Assembly (NCBI GenBank): GCA_905234985.1
Contig: CAJOJQ010000011.1
Span: 57,623-121,622 of the forward strand
Direction: 5' to 3'
DNA length: 64,000 nt
Source: an uncultured Christensenellaceae bacterium
GTDB lineage: Bacteria > Bacillota > Clostridia > Christensenellales > Aristaeellaceae
Positions within the stretch are counted from its first letter, which is position 1, and every line of letters begins with the position of its first letter. Positions 7,048-14,236 of this stretch are shown here, in pieces. The notes under the pieces are model-generated. The model made no database searches. It was not told where the DNA came from and saw only the letters and a list, made by a program, of their open reading frames with translations. The position numbers and the translations under genes were made by a program.

Positions 7048-8034
7048 ATGAAATTGAATCGGATAAGCTGTTTTATGCTGGCCCTGCTGCTTTTGTTCTC
7101 CGGTTTCCCCGTCGCCTTGGGGGCGGAGAAGAGCGAGGCGATGTACGAGGCGCTGGCGGCGTGCGATTTTCATGCCCGCAGGGAGCCGGAGGCCAACTAC
7201 CGGGTGGTGGAGGTGCCGGAAGGCGCCAGGGTGAAGGTTTTCGGCGAACAGGACGGCTGGTATTTGATCTGGTATAACAGAGAAATGGGCTGGGTCAAAA
7301 AGGAATGGCTGTGGGCCTTCCGTTCTCTGAACGCCGCGAAATACACCATTCCCGGGTACGAACCGGAAATCGGCGTGGTCACGCTGGGGGAAACCCAACG
7401 GATCACCACGGAGGATTTCAAGGGCGTGGACGCCGCGCCGGGCGCCGTGCTGACCGTGTATCAGGCGACTGAAACGGGCTACACGCTGCGGGTATGGCGG
7501 GGGGAAGATACGATCGCCCTTTCCGCCGGGGAATGGACGCCCTTTACCCCCTGGCAGGACGCTCAGCCCGGGGATTTGATCGGCGGCTTTACCACGTATT
7601 ATTCCGAAACCCAGGGCTATCCCATGCAGGCGGAGCGCCAGCACAATATCGCCTTGGGCTGCTCGCTTTTGAACGGCGCGACGGTGCAGCCGGGGGAGCG
7701 CTTTTCCTTCAACGCCCTGTGCGGCCCGTACAAACAGACCAAGGGATACAAAAAAGGCCCCAACATCAGCGAGAGCGGCGTTGGCGTGGGCGGCGGCGTG
7801 TGCCAGGTGACCACTTCCCTTTATAACGCGGTGCTGGGGCTGCCGCTGCAAATCACGGAATGGTCCCCGCATCGGAGTCGCGGCGTGAGCTATGTGCCCA
7901 TTGCCCGGGACGCCTCCGTGTGGGAAAACGGCGATTTCCGGTTCTTCAATTATTTAGACTATCCCATTCGCATCTGGGCGCAGCCCCAGAACGGCGCGGT
8001 CACGGTGCTGATTTACCGGGCGGAAGAAGAATAA
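7048..8034 (+). CDS. Exported VanW-family protein with SH3-like domain
   Basis: This 328-residue secreted or membrane-tethered protein begins with a signal sequence (MKLNRISCFMLALLLLFSGF). Residues about 35-90 look like a bacterial SH3 domain: ARREPEANYRVVEVPEGARV, then GWYLIWYNREMGWVKKEWL. The C-terminal half, from about 185 to 320, is a VanW domain with GERFSFNALCGPYKQTKGYK, SGVGVGGGVCQVTTSLYNA and GDFRFFNYLDYPIRIWA. VanW was named from the vanB vancomycin-resistance cluster, but its biochemical role is unknown and most members lie outside resistance loci. No other van gene is nearby, so resistance should not be inferred. GAGAGG precedes the ATG. The HD-domain gene follows after 25 bases, probably in one operon. 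Confidence 0.9.
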   Translation: MKLNRISCFMLALLLLFSGFPVALGAEKSEAMYEALAACDFHARREPEANYRVVEVPEGARVKVFGEQDGWYLIWYNREMGWVKKEWLWAFRSLNAAKYTIPGYEPEIGVVTLGETQRITTEDFKGVDAAPGAVLTVYQATETGYTLRVWRGEDTIALSAGEWTPFTPWQDAQPGDLIGGFTTYYSETQGYPMQAERQHNIALGCSLLNGATVQPGERFSFNALCGPYKQTKGYKKGPNISESGVGVGGGVCQVTTSLYNAVLGLPLQITEWSPHRSRGVSYVPIARDASVWENGDFRFFNYLDYPIRIWAQPQNGAVTVLIYRAEEE

Positions 8035-8059
8035 CAATGAAAACAAGGAGGAATCCCCC

Positions 8060-8617
8060 ATGATCCCCACCCCCGAAGAAGCCTTTGAAATCTTAAAGGA
8101 ATACAACAGCGGCGATTTTCATTTGAAGCACGCCCACATCGTGGGCGACTGCATGCGCTGGTTCGCCAATGAACTGGGATACGGCGAGGAAGCGGATTTC
8201 TGGCAGATCGTGGGCGTCCTGCACGATCTGGACTTTGAGCAGTTCCCGGAGCAGCACTGCGTCAAAAGCCAGGAAATCATGCGGGAAAAGGGCATTGACG
8301 AGCGCATCGTCCGGGCTACCGCCAGCCACGGCTACGGCATCACCGTGGATATCAAGCCGGAGCATGAAATGGAAAAGGTGCTGTTCGCCGTGGACGAACT
8401 GACCGGCCTGGTGGGCGCCGCCGCCGTGATGCGTCCCTCTGGTTCGGTGGACGATTTGGAAGTGAAGTCCGTGAAAAAGAAGTTCAAGGATAAGCGCTTT
8501 GCCGCCGGATGCAGCCGCGAGGTGATCCAGCAGGGGGCGGAAATGCTGGGCTGGGACTTGGACACGCTGATCGACAAAACCATCCTGGCCATGCGGGCAA
8601 GCAGCGCCGTGGATTGA
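8060..8617 (+). CDS. HD-domain phosphohydrolase-like protein
   Basis: This cytosolic protein of 185 residues has the metal-binding HD-superfamily pattern: His24/His26 in LKHAHIVGDCMRWFA, the HD pair His55-Asp56 in VGVLHDLDFEQFPEQH, His89 in ATASHGYG and the later Asp in LFAVDELTGLV. Such proteins are metal-dependent phosphohydrolases, often acting on nucleotides, but the substrate here cannot be deduced. AAGGAGG stands nine bases before the ATG. A terminator follows, so this is the last gene of the vanW-like operon. Confidence 0.88.
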   Translation: MIPTPEEAFEILKEYNSGDFHLKHAHIVGDCMRWFANELGYGEEADFWQIVGVLHDLDFEQFPEQHCVKSQEIMREKGIDERIVRATASHGYGITVDIKPEHEMEKVLFAVDELTGLVGAAAVMRPSGSVDDLEVKSVKKKFKDKRFAAGCSREVIQQGAEMLGWDLDTLIDKTILAMRASSAVD

Positions 8618-8661
8618 TAGAAAAGCGCAGGAACTTGAATCGGACGCTGCGTTCTTTCGTG

Positions 8662-8688
8662 AACCGCTTCTTCGGGGGCGGTTTTTTC
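8662..8688 (+). terminator. Rho-independent terminator after the HD-domain gene
   Basis: AACCGC (8662-8667) pairs with GCGGTT (8678-8683) around a TTCG-containing loop, followed directly by a run of T to about 8687. Confidence 0.85.
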
Positions 8689-8780
8689 TTTGTCTGTTTT
8701 AATCGGGATCATCAACGGCGAAGGTTTCAAAATGCACCTGTTTCCGATAACGCTCATTTTCAATTCCGGTATATTTTGGC

Positions 8781-8793
8781 AATGATTATCATT
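8781..8793. promoter_or_regulatory. Fur-box-like 6-1-6 inverted repeat
   Basis: AATGATTATCATT is a perfect 6-1-6 palindrome. Its reverse complement equals the central 13 bases of the classical Fur consensus. It sits in the AT-rich intergenic stretch 8689-8950, about 40 bases upstream of a possible promoter for the leucine-rich-repeat gene. The rest of that stretch shows no coding sequence. Function is a guess. Confidence 0.35.
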
Positions 8794-8822
8794 AGACTGA
8801 TAAATTGGGGCCAGATAATCTA

Positions 8823-8851
8823 TTGAAAAATGGGTGAATTAACCATAAAAT
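8823..8851 (+). promoter_or_regulatory. Probable promoter of the LRR/SH3 operon
   Basis: TTGAAA (8823-8828), 17-nt spacer and TAAAAT (8846-8851) in AT-rich DNA, about 100 bases upstream of the ATG at 8951. Confidence 0.55.
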
Positions 8852-8950
8852 AATACATGAAAAAAATTTCACACGGAGTATTGCATCCAAATCCATCTCC
8901 CCCTTTGCAGCAGTACCTACCGGACACAAATCCCACAAGAATGAGAGGCG

Positions 8951-10003
8951 ATGACTTTGAAACGAAACCCTAAACCCGCGCTTCTTGCGCTCTGGCTGGC
9001 AATTGCTCTGTTGCTTCCCGCCTTTGCACTGGCCGATTCTGTATACGGCGATTTCGCCTACGTCCTGAACGAGGAAGGGCGAGCTGTCGTTACCCATTAC
9101 ACCGGCAAAGAAAGAAACGTGAAAATACCCTGGAACTTTCAGGAGAAGATGGTGGCGGAGATCGGCCCGGAGGCGTTTGCGGGAAACACCGCAATCGAAA
9201 CGGTGGAGCTGCCCGTCAGTGTGACGGTGATTCGGGAAAACGCGTTCAGAGATTGTACAAACCTGAAAAGCGTGAAGCTGCCCCCCCGCCTGGAAACTAT
9301 CGAGGACGGGGCGTTCCTGGGCTGCGAAAAGCTCATGGAACTGGAGATCCCGGAATCCGTGGCGGAGTTGGGCGAGGAATGCTTTGCGAGCTGGACGAAG
9401 CTGACGGGCAATGAAAACAGCCTTGCCGGCGCATACGCAAACGCCGTGGGCCTCAATTACGGGGAAACGGTTCAGGCCACGCCCGCGCCGGTGGACACTT
9501 CCGCCTATTATCGGTACAAAATCCGGAACGGCGGCGCGGTGATCACCAGCTACCTGGGGCAAGAAAGCACGGTAGTCATTCCGTCCTCCCTGGGCGGCTA
9601 TCCAGTGCGGGCCATCGGGGAAGACGCGTTCTCTTCCTGCTACTCGGCGGAACGGGTGATCGTGCCGGAGGGCGTGACGGAATTGGAGAACGTTTCTTTC
9701 CGCTATTGCACCGGCCTGCTCGAAATTCAGCTTCCGTCTACCCTGCAGCGCATCGGGGAAAACGCCTTTTATCGGTGCGAGAGATTGGAAGAAATCGAGA
9801 TTCCGGAAGGCGTGACCGAAATTGGGAACAGAGCGTTCCGCGGCTGTTCGCAGCTGCGGAGGGCGACGCTGCCCCAGAGCCTGAAAACCATCCCCTGGTA
9901 TACGTTTTTCGAGTGCCACGCGCGGCTGACGATCTACGCGCCGAAAGGTTCCGCCGCGGAAAAGTTTGCCGGACAGCTGGGATACAAATTTGTTGCACAA
10001 TAA
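8951..10003 (+). CDS. Secreted BspA-type leucine-rich repeat protein
   Basis: This 350-residue exported protein has a signal peptide (LALWLAIALLLPAFALA). Two blocks of LRR_5 (BspA/TpLRR) repeats follow. The first block, about residues 70-150, reads IGPEAFAGNTAIETVELP, IRENAFRDCTNLKSVKLP and IEDGAFLGCEKLMELEIP. A spacer rich in Thr, Pro and Ala separates it from the second block, about 215-330: IGEDAFSSCYSAERVIVP, LENVSFRYCTGLLEIQLP, IGENAFYRCERLEEIEIP and IGNRAFRGCSQLRRATLP. Each half starts with a similar short beta segment (TGKERNVKIPWNF, GQESTVVIPSSLGG), so the protein looks internally duplicated. Such repeats usually mediate binding at the cell surface. There is no sortase motif or C-terminal anchor. 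The SH3 protein follows after 16 bases in the same operon. Confidence 0.9.
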   Translation: MTLKRNPKPALLALWLAIALLLPAFALADSVYGDFAYVLNEEGRAVVTHYTGKERNVKIPWNFQEKMVAEIGPEAFAGNTAIETVELPVSVTVIRENAFRDCTNLKSVKLPPRLETIEDGAFLGCEKLMELEIPESVAELGEECFASWTKLTGNENSLAGAYANAVGLNYGETVQATPAPVDTSAYYRYKIRNGGAVITSYLGQESTVVIPSSLGGYPVRAIGEDAFSSCYSAERVIVPEGVTELENVSFRYCTGLLEIQLPSTLQRIGENAFYRCERLEEIEIPEGVTEIGNRAFRGCSQLRRATLPQSLKTIPWYTFFECHARLTIYAPKGSAAEKFAGQLGYKFVAQ

Positions 10004-10019
10004 AAAAGGAGGATTCTTT

Positions 10020-11210
10020 ATGAAAAAACGCATCATTTCCCTGTTGCTGGTTCTGCTGATTCTGCTGCCGGAAGCTGCCATGGCGGCCACGTCCGCTTCG
10101 CTGAATCAGAAAATGGCCACGCGTTCCGGCCCCGGCACCAAGTATACCGAGGAATTGGGCACGCTGCCCAGCAGCACCAATATCTCGGTGATCTCCCAGG
10201 TGGAAACCAACGGCACGGTATGGTATCAGGTGGAATTCCGGAACAACGGGAAACTGTACAGGGCCTACACAGGCAAAAAACGGGTAGACGCCTACGGACC
10301 GGTTTCGTGGGAGAATGACACTTATTCCGACGACGAGACGAACGCTTCCGTGAAATCTTATTACGGCCCCGGCGAAGCGTACGCGGAGAGAAAGAAGTCG
10401 GTCGGCCGCGGCACCAAAGTGCGGGTTTACCAGGTGGAAGGCGATTGGGCGCTGTGCGATTATCAGGAAAGCGGACACTGGGCGCGCGGATACATCAATG
10501 TGGCGGGCCTGAATCATACGTCTTCCGTTCCCGTTACGCCTACGCCGGAGCCTACCGCCACGCCCAAACCCACGGCTTCACCGACGCCCAGAGTGTATGA
10601 TAATATTTTCGATCGGGATAATAAAATCTGCATAGATTACTACGGAAACTTGTATGATTACTCCGGTCACGATGAAGAATTTGCCTATATGGTGGGCAAG
10701 CTGCCCGTTATGAGCTACTTCGACGGCGTGCCCTGCATCCGCAGCCATACGTATGTCTACAGCGGACCCAGCTACGATTATTGGCGGCGCTACAACTACG
10801 GTTCCGGCTACGCCTATACGGGAACGCTGGATAAAAACCTGCGCATTTACGGCAAGGAAAACGGCTGGATCATGATCCGCTATCCCAGCGACGCCAACGG
10901 CGGCTACCGCTATGGCTGGGTGATCCCGGAAGCCATTTCTGTGGAAAATCAGAATCGGACGCCCGCTGTGGATTTCGCGTATCTCCCCGCCGTTACCACC
11001 CGCTATGTGAACGCGACGGATGATCCTGACCGCAGCGTCCAATACGGCGGAACTAACGTTTCCGAACACGTTCCTGTGACCGCGCTGGCTTTCCTGGATG
11101 AAAAGCGTGAATGGGTGTATTGTGAATATACCTATGTGGATGAAAATGGCGTTCGTTATCAGGACAGAGCCAGAGGCTTCATCCCTGCCAGTGGCTTAAA
11201 GATAAAGTAA
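10020..11210 (+). CDS. Secreted protein with multiple bacterial SH3 domains
   Basis: This 396-residue exported protein has the signal peptide MKKRIISLLLVLLILLPEAA. At least three SH3-like (SH3_3) segments can be seen. One at about 24-85 reads ATRSGPGTKYTEELGTLP. One at about 105-160 reads KSYYGPGEAYAERKKSVGRG and ends GHWARGYINVAGL. One at about 240-300 reads YSGPSYDYWRRYNYGSGYAY and ends RYGWVIPEA. A Pro/Thr linker (PVTPTPEPTATPKPTAS) separates the second and third. SH3 domains of this kind bind peptidoglycan or cell-wall polymers, so this may be a wall-associated partner of the LRR protein encoded just upstream. The AAAAGGAGG site places the start at 10020. The preceding in-frame stretch belongs to the LRR gene. 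A terminator follows. Confidence 0.88.
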   Translation: MKKRIISLLLVLLILLPEAAMAATSASLNQKMATRSGPGTKYTEELGTLPSSTNISVISQVETNGTVWYQVEFRNNGKLYRAYTGKKRVDAYGPVSWENDTYSDDETNASVKSYYGPGEAYAERKKSVGRGTKVRVYQVEGDWALCDYQESGHWARGYINVAGLNHTSSVPVTPTPEPTATPKPTASPTPRVYDNIFDRDNKICIDYYGNLYDYSGHDEEFAYMVGKLPVMSYFDGVPCIRSHTYVYSGPSYDYWRRYNYGSGYAYTGTLDKNLRIYGKENGWIMIRYPSDANGGYRYGWVIPEAISVENQNRTPAVDFAYLPAVTTRYVNATDDPDRSVQYGGTNVSEHVPVTALAFLDEKREWVYCEYTYVDENGVRYQDRARGFIPASGLKIK

Positions 11211-11255
11211 AAGGATCGTCCCATGTGGAATGACGGGACAGGATGAATCCAAGTG

Positions 11256-11303
11256 AAAAGGGCGGTTTTCGCGCTGGAGCTTCGGCGCGGAGACCGCCTT
11301 TTT
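11256..11303 (+). terminator. Terminator after the LRR/SH3 operon
   Basis: GGCGGT...CGCGC (left) pairs with GCGCG...ACCGCC (right) across a GGAGCTTCG-type loop, ending in TTTTT at 11299-11303. It separates the SH3 gene from the PPK2 promoter. Confidence 0.8.
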
Positions 11304-11309
11304 CCGCGC

Positions 11310-11338
11310 TTGCAATCCCCGGCTTTTTCCGGTATAAT
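11310..11338 (+). promoter_or_regulatory. Sigma-A promoter of the PPK2 gene
   Basis: TTGCAA (11310-11315), 17-nt spacer, TATAAT (11333-11338), about 60 bases ahead of the start codon. It confirms that the longer in-frame reading from 11253 is not the protein start. Confidence 0.8.
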
Positions 11339-11399
11339 AGAAACAGAAGCACAATTGAATCGGGTATTTCCCCCATTGAACGAGCGAGGAGGCAACAGG

Positions 11400-12890
11400 A
11401 TGTTAAAGGATTTTCAACGGAAAAAGTCGGAGGACAAGGACGCGCTGAACGCGGAAATCAAGGAAATTCGGGAAAAGCTGCTGGCGCAGCAGCAATTGAT
11501 CCGGGATAACAAATTACCCGTGCTGGTGCTGATCGAGGGTTGGGCCGCGGCGGGCAAAGGCACGCTGATCAAGGAGCTGATCAGCGAGATCGACCCCCGG
11601 TTCTACAATGTCACTTCCCCGTCGGTGGTGCCGGAAAGCGAGGAACGCTATCCCTTCCTCTATCCCTATTTTTCGGCCATCCCCGAAAACGGCAAATTTA
11701 TGTTCCTGGATTCCGGCTGGATGGAAAGCACGGTGCGCAAGTACCTGCGCCATGAAATCACCAAGGACGAATATAAGCGCCGGGTACGCCAGGTGAACGA
11801 GTTCGAGCGCCAGCTGCGGGACGGCGGCTACGTGGTGCTGAAAATCTTCCTGCACATTGATAAGGACGAGCAGTTTGACCGCCTCCAGGATTTGGTGGAA
11901 TGGACCGACACGGAATGGCGCGTTACCCCGGAGGATTTATGGCAGCATAAGGAATACAAGCGCTTCCTGGAGGCCTACGACGAGTTTATGGAAAAGACCG
12001 GCGGCTGCGTGCCGTGGCATATTTTGGACGGCAGCCGCAAAAAGGCCGCCGTGCGGGACGCCATGAAGCTGCTGTATACCCAGATCGACCACGCGCTGGC
12101 GTCGGGCCGCTATGTGGGCGAACCCTTTGAGGAGGACTTCCCCCTGCTGGAAATGCCCAAATTGGCGGACGTGGATCTGTCTCCCACCATCGACGACGAG
12201 GAATACAAAAAGGAACTGAAAAAACTGCAAAAACGCCTGTCCGAGCTGCATAACATGATCTACCGCAAAAAGATCCCCGTGATCCTGTGCTACGAGGGCT
12301 GGGACGCGGCGGGCAAGGGCGGCAACATCCGCCGGGTGGCGTACCCGCTGGACCCCCGTGGCTTCGACGTGCGGCCCATCGCCTCGCCCCTGCCGCACGA
12401 GCTGAACCGGCAGTATCTGTGGCGGTTCTGGACGCGCCTGCCCCGCACGGGCCATATCTGCATTTTCGACCGCACCTGGTATGGCCGGGTGATGGTGGAG
12501 CGGCTGGAGGGCTTCTGCACCGAAAAGGACTGGAAGCGGGCCTATAACGAAATCAACGAATTTGAACGGCAGCTGACGGACTGGGGTGCGGTGGTCATCA
12601 AGTTCTGGATCCATATCGACCAGGAAACCCAGCTGGCCCGGTTCACCGAGCGCCAGAACACCCCGGAAAAGCAGTGGAAGATCACCGACGAGGATTGGCG
12701 CAACCGGGAAAAATGGCCCCAGTATGAAGTGGCGGTGGACGAAATGCTGCAAAAGACCAGCACCAAAAACGCCCCCTGGTACATCATCGAATCCAACGAT
12801 AAGAAATACGCCCGCATCAAAACTTTGAAAATCATCGTGAAGGCCCTGGAAAAAGCCTGCGACGAACAGTTCAAGCGGCAGATGGAATAA
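11400..12890 (+). CDS. Two-domain PPK2, polyphosphate:AMP phosphotransferase type
   Basis: This cytosolic enzyme of 496 residues carries two tandem PPK2 domains, the layout of class II PPK2 (polyphosphate:AMP phosphotransferase), which makes ADP from AMP using polyphosphate. Domain 1 has a Walker A at 46-55 (EGWAAAGKGT). Domain 2 has one at 299-308 (EGWDAAGKGG) and the intact block ICIFDRTWYGRVMVERLEG at about 353-371. In domain 1 the matching segment reads MFLDSGWMEST, lacking the D-R-[ST]-W-Y core, so domain 2 is the likely catalytic one, as in known class II enzymes. AGGAGG precedes the ATG. The nucleotide preference is inferred from domain layout only. A zinc peptidase gene follows after 55 bases. 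Confidence 0.93.
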   Translation: MLKDFQRKKSEDKDALNAEIKEIREKLLAQQQLIRDNKLPVLVLIEGWAAAGKGTLIKELISEIDPRFYNVTSPSVVPESEERYPFLYPYFSAIPENGKFMFLDSGWMESTVRKYLRHEITKDEYKRRVRQVNEFERQLRDGGYVVLKIFLHIDKDEQFDRLQDLVEWTDTEWRVTPEDLWQHKEYKRFLEAYDEFMEKTGGCVPWHILDGSRKKAAVRDAMKLLYTQIDHALASGRYVGEPFEEDFPLLEMPKLADVDLSPTIDDEEYKKELKKLQKRLSELHNMIYRKKIPVILCYEGWDAAGKGGNIRRVAYPLDPRGFDVRPIASPLPHELNRQYLWRFWTRLPRTGHICIFDRTWYGRVMVERLEGFCTEKDWKRAYNEINEFERQLTDWGAVVIKFWIHIDQETQLARFTERQNTPEKQWKITDEDWRNREKWPQYEVAVDEMLQKTSTKNAPWYIIESNDKKYARIKTLKIIVKALEKACDEQFKRQME

Positions 12891-12945
12891 GCGGGCGGAT
12901 CATCCGCATCGGATTTGGGCAGGATGAAAGGCGAGGAGGTACTGT

Positions 12946-13629
12946 ATGCTGTATTACGATTGGACCATCCTTCTGTTGATTCCCGGGCTGATTTTAAGCC
13001 TGTGGGCCCAAAACCGGGTGAACGGTGCGTACAAAAAGTACAGCAAGGTGTTCACCCAGCGGGGGCTGCCCGCCCAGGAGGTGGCGCGCATGATGCTGAA
13101 CAGCCAGGGGGCCGGGAACGTGACGATCACCAGTACATCGGGCACGCTGACCGATCATTTTGACCCGGGCACCGATACGCTGCGCTTGTCCGAAGGGGTG
13201 TACGGCTCCTCCAGCGTGGCGGCGGTGGGTATCGCGGCCCATGAGGCGGGCCATGCCCTGCAAAAGCAGGAGGGCTACGCCCTGCTGAACCTGCGCACGG
13301 TGATGGTGCCTACGGTGAACATCGGCTCGCGCCTGGCCTGGCCCATTTTCGTGGTGGGCATGATTTCCTCCTGGCGGCCCCTCATGTACGTGGGCATCGG
13401 GCTGTTCGCCCTGGCCGTGGCGCTTTCGCTGATCACCCTGCCGGTGGAGTTCGACGCCAGCCGCCGGGCCAAACGGATGCTTTCAAACAGCGGCTATTTC
13501 ACCCAGGAGGAAATGCAGGGCGTGAGCGCCGTGCTCAACGCCGCCGCCCTCACCTATGTGGCGTCCTTCTTAAGCGCGCTGCTGTCCCTGCTTCGGCTGT
13601 TGCTGCTGGCGCAGAGGAGAAGACGGTAG
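12946..13629 (+). CDS. YugP-type membrane zinc metallopeptidase
   Basis: This 227-residue integral membrane protein of the neutral zinc metallopeptidase family (YugP, COG2738) has a first helix at about 7-22, a soluble segment, the zinc motif HEAGH at 99-103 (AVGIAAHEAGHALQKQEG) and several hydrophobic helices in the second half. The third ligand is likely the Glu in LPVEFDASRRAKRML, as in the family. Substrate and role are unknown. GCGAGGAGGT precedes the ATG at a good distance. The gene probably shares the PPK2 transcript, and a clear terminator follows. Confidence 0.9.
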   Translation: MLYYDWTILLLIPGLILSLWAQNRVNGAYKKYSKVFTQRGLPAQEVARMMLNSQGAGNVTITSTSGTLTDHFDPGTDTLRLSEGVYGSSSVAAVGIAAHEAGHALQKQEGYALLNLRTVMVPTVNIGSRLAWPIFVVGMISSWRPLMYVGIGLFALAVALSLITLPVEFDASRRAKRMLSNSGYFTQEEMQGVSAVLNAAALTYVASFLSALLSLLRLLLLAQRRRR

Positions 13630-13639
13630 ACAAAAAGAG

Positions 13640-13671
13640 ACCGCCGGAAGGAAAAATCCCCGGCGGTTTTC
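13640..13671 (+). terminator. Terminator after the zinc metallopeptidase gene
   Basis: ACCGCCGG (13640-13647) pairs with CCGGCGGT (13660-13667), followed by TTTT. It closes the PPK2-peptidase unit. Confidence 0.85.
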
Positions 13672-13737
13672 TGATGGAATCTCGCACCGCAGGCATCATT
13701 TTATGGGGAAACAGGGTATTCTTTAGGTTCTTCACGT

Positions 13738-13798
13738 TTATACTAAACTCAAATTAGTATAAAGAATGGGTTTTCTCGGCAAGGGGTGGGGGAAACCT
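13738..13798. repeat. Palindrome TTATACTAA/TTAGTATAA plus dispersed element copy
   Basis: TTATACTAA (13738-13746) and TTAGTATAA (13754-13762) are perfect inverted repeats. The outer bases match the termini of the miniature element at 53361-53521. Directly adjacent, 13765-13798 repeats the sequence seen at 4034-4073. This may be a composite of mobile-element remnants. Nothing else is visible between the terminator at 13671 and the peptide gene at 13835. Confidence 0.6.
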
Positions 13799-13834
13799 CT
13801 TATCCAGCCGCGTCCAATGTTAAACCGGTTTCTC

Positions 13835-14035
13835 TCAGGATGACAGCACGTCAAGATACTTGCTTTTGCAGTTAGGGCATTGCGTCGGTTCTTGGGCTTC
13901 CTGCCATCTGTGCCCGCAGTTCATGCAAATGACGTCATAACCTGTACAGGAATCAGAATCCGTACCGCCCGTCACTTTTTCCGCGTGTTCGTCCTCCAGT
14001 TTTTGAACGGTTCCCAGTCCCTTTTTTTCTTCCAT
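13835..14035 (-). CDS. Small double-glycine-leader-like peptide with zinc ribbon
   Basis: This 66-residue product starts after an excellent AAAGGAGGG site. The first 24 residues (MEEKKGLGTVQ then KLEDEHAEKVTGG) resemble the leader of double-glycine peptides: acidic and amphipathic, ending in Val-Thr-Gly-Gly. The remaining 42 residues carry Cys30 and two CxxC pairs, Cys37/Cys40 (CMNCGHRW) and Cys53/Cys56 (CPNCKSKY), a classic zinc ribbon. If processed after Gly24 the secreted core would be the zinc ribbon. If not, it is a small cytosolic zinc-binding protein whose GG is coincidental. It is divergent from an AgrC-like sensor kinase gene, a common place for signal peptides. No ABC exporter/protease is encoded in the window. 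I do not recognise a named family. Confidence 0.75.
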   Translation of the reverse strand: MEEKKGLGTVQKLEDEHAEKVTGGTDSDSCTGYDVICMNCGHRWQEAQEPTQCPNCKSKYLDVLSS

Positions 14036-14104
14036 GGAATTTCCCTCCTTTGAACGAATGATGAAATGAAGTATGAAAGAACAAAACGGCTTTTTTCCGT
14101 TCCT

Positions 14105-14133
14105 ATTATACTATCCGGAACGGGAAAAAGCAA
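14105..14133 (-). promoter_or_regulatory. Promoter of the small zinc-ribbon peptide gene
   Basis: Minus strand: TTGCTT (14128-14133), 17-nt spacer, TATAAT (14105-14110), with a leader of about 65 nt. The sensor kinase gene on the other strand has only a weak -10-like TAGAAT near 14175 and no good -35, so it may need an activator. Confidence 0.65.
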
Positions 14134-14236
14134 GGTTTCTGTTGGCAGAGTATACAAAACGGAAGAAAAGTGATAGAATAGAAGCGCCAGGCAGAGTACG
14201 AATGGACTTCCGCGACGATCCCGGAGGAAGGTACAC

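Noticed and set aside
7048..8034. Vancomycin resistance locus because of the VanW domain
   Set aside because: No vanA/B ligase, vanH, vanX or VanRS genes are nearby; VanW domains are widespread in Clostridia without resistance.
11253..11399. Longer N-terminus for the PPK2 protein starting at 11253
   Set aside because: The extension spans a terminator and a promoter; the ATG at 11400 follows AGGAGG.
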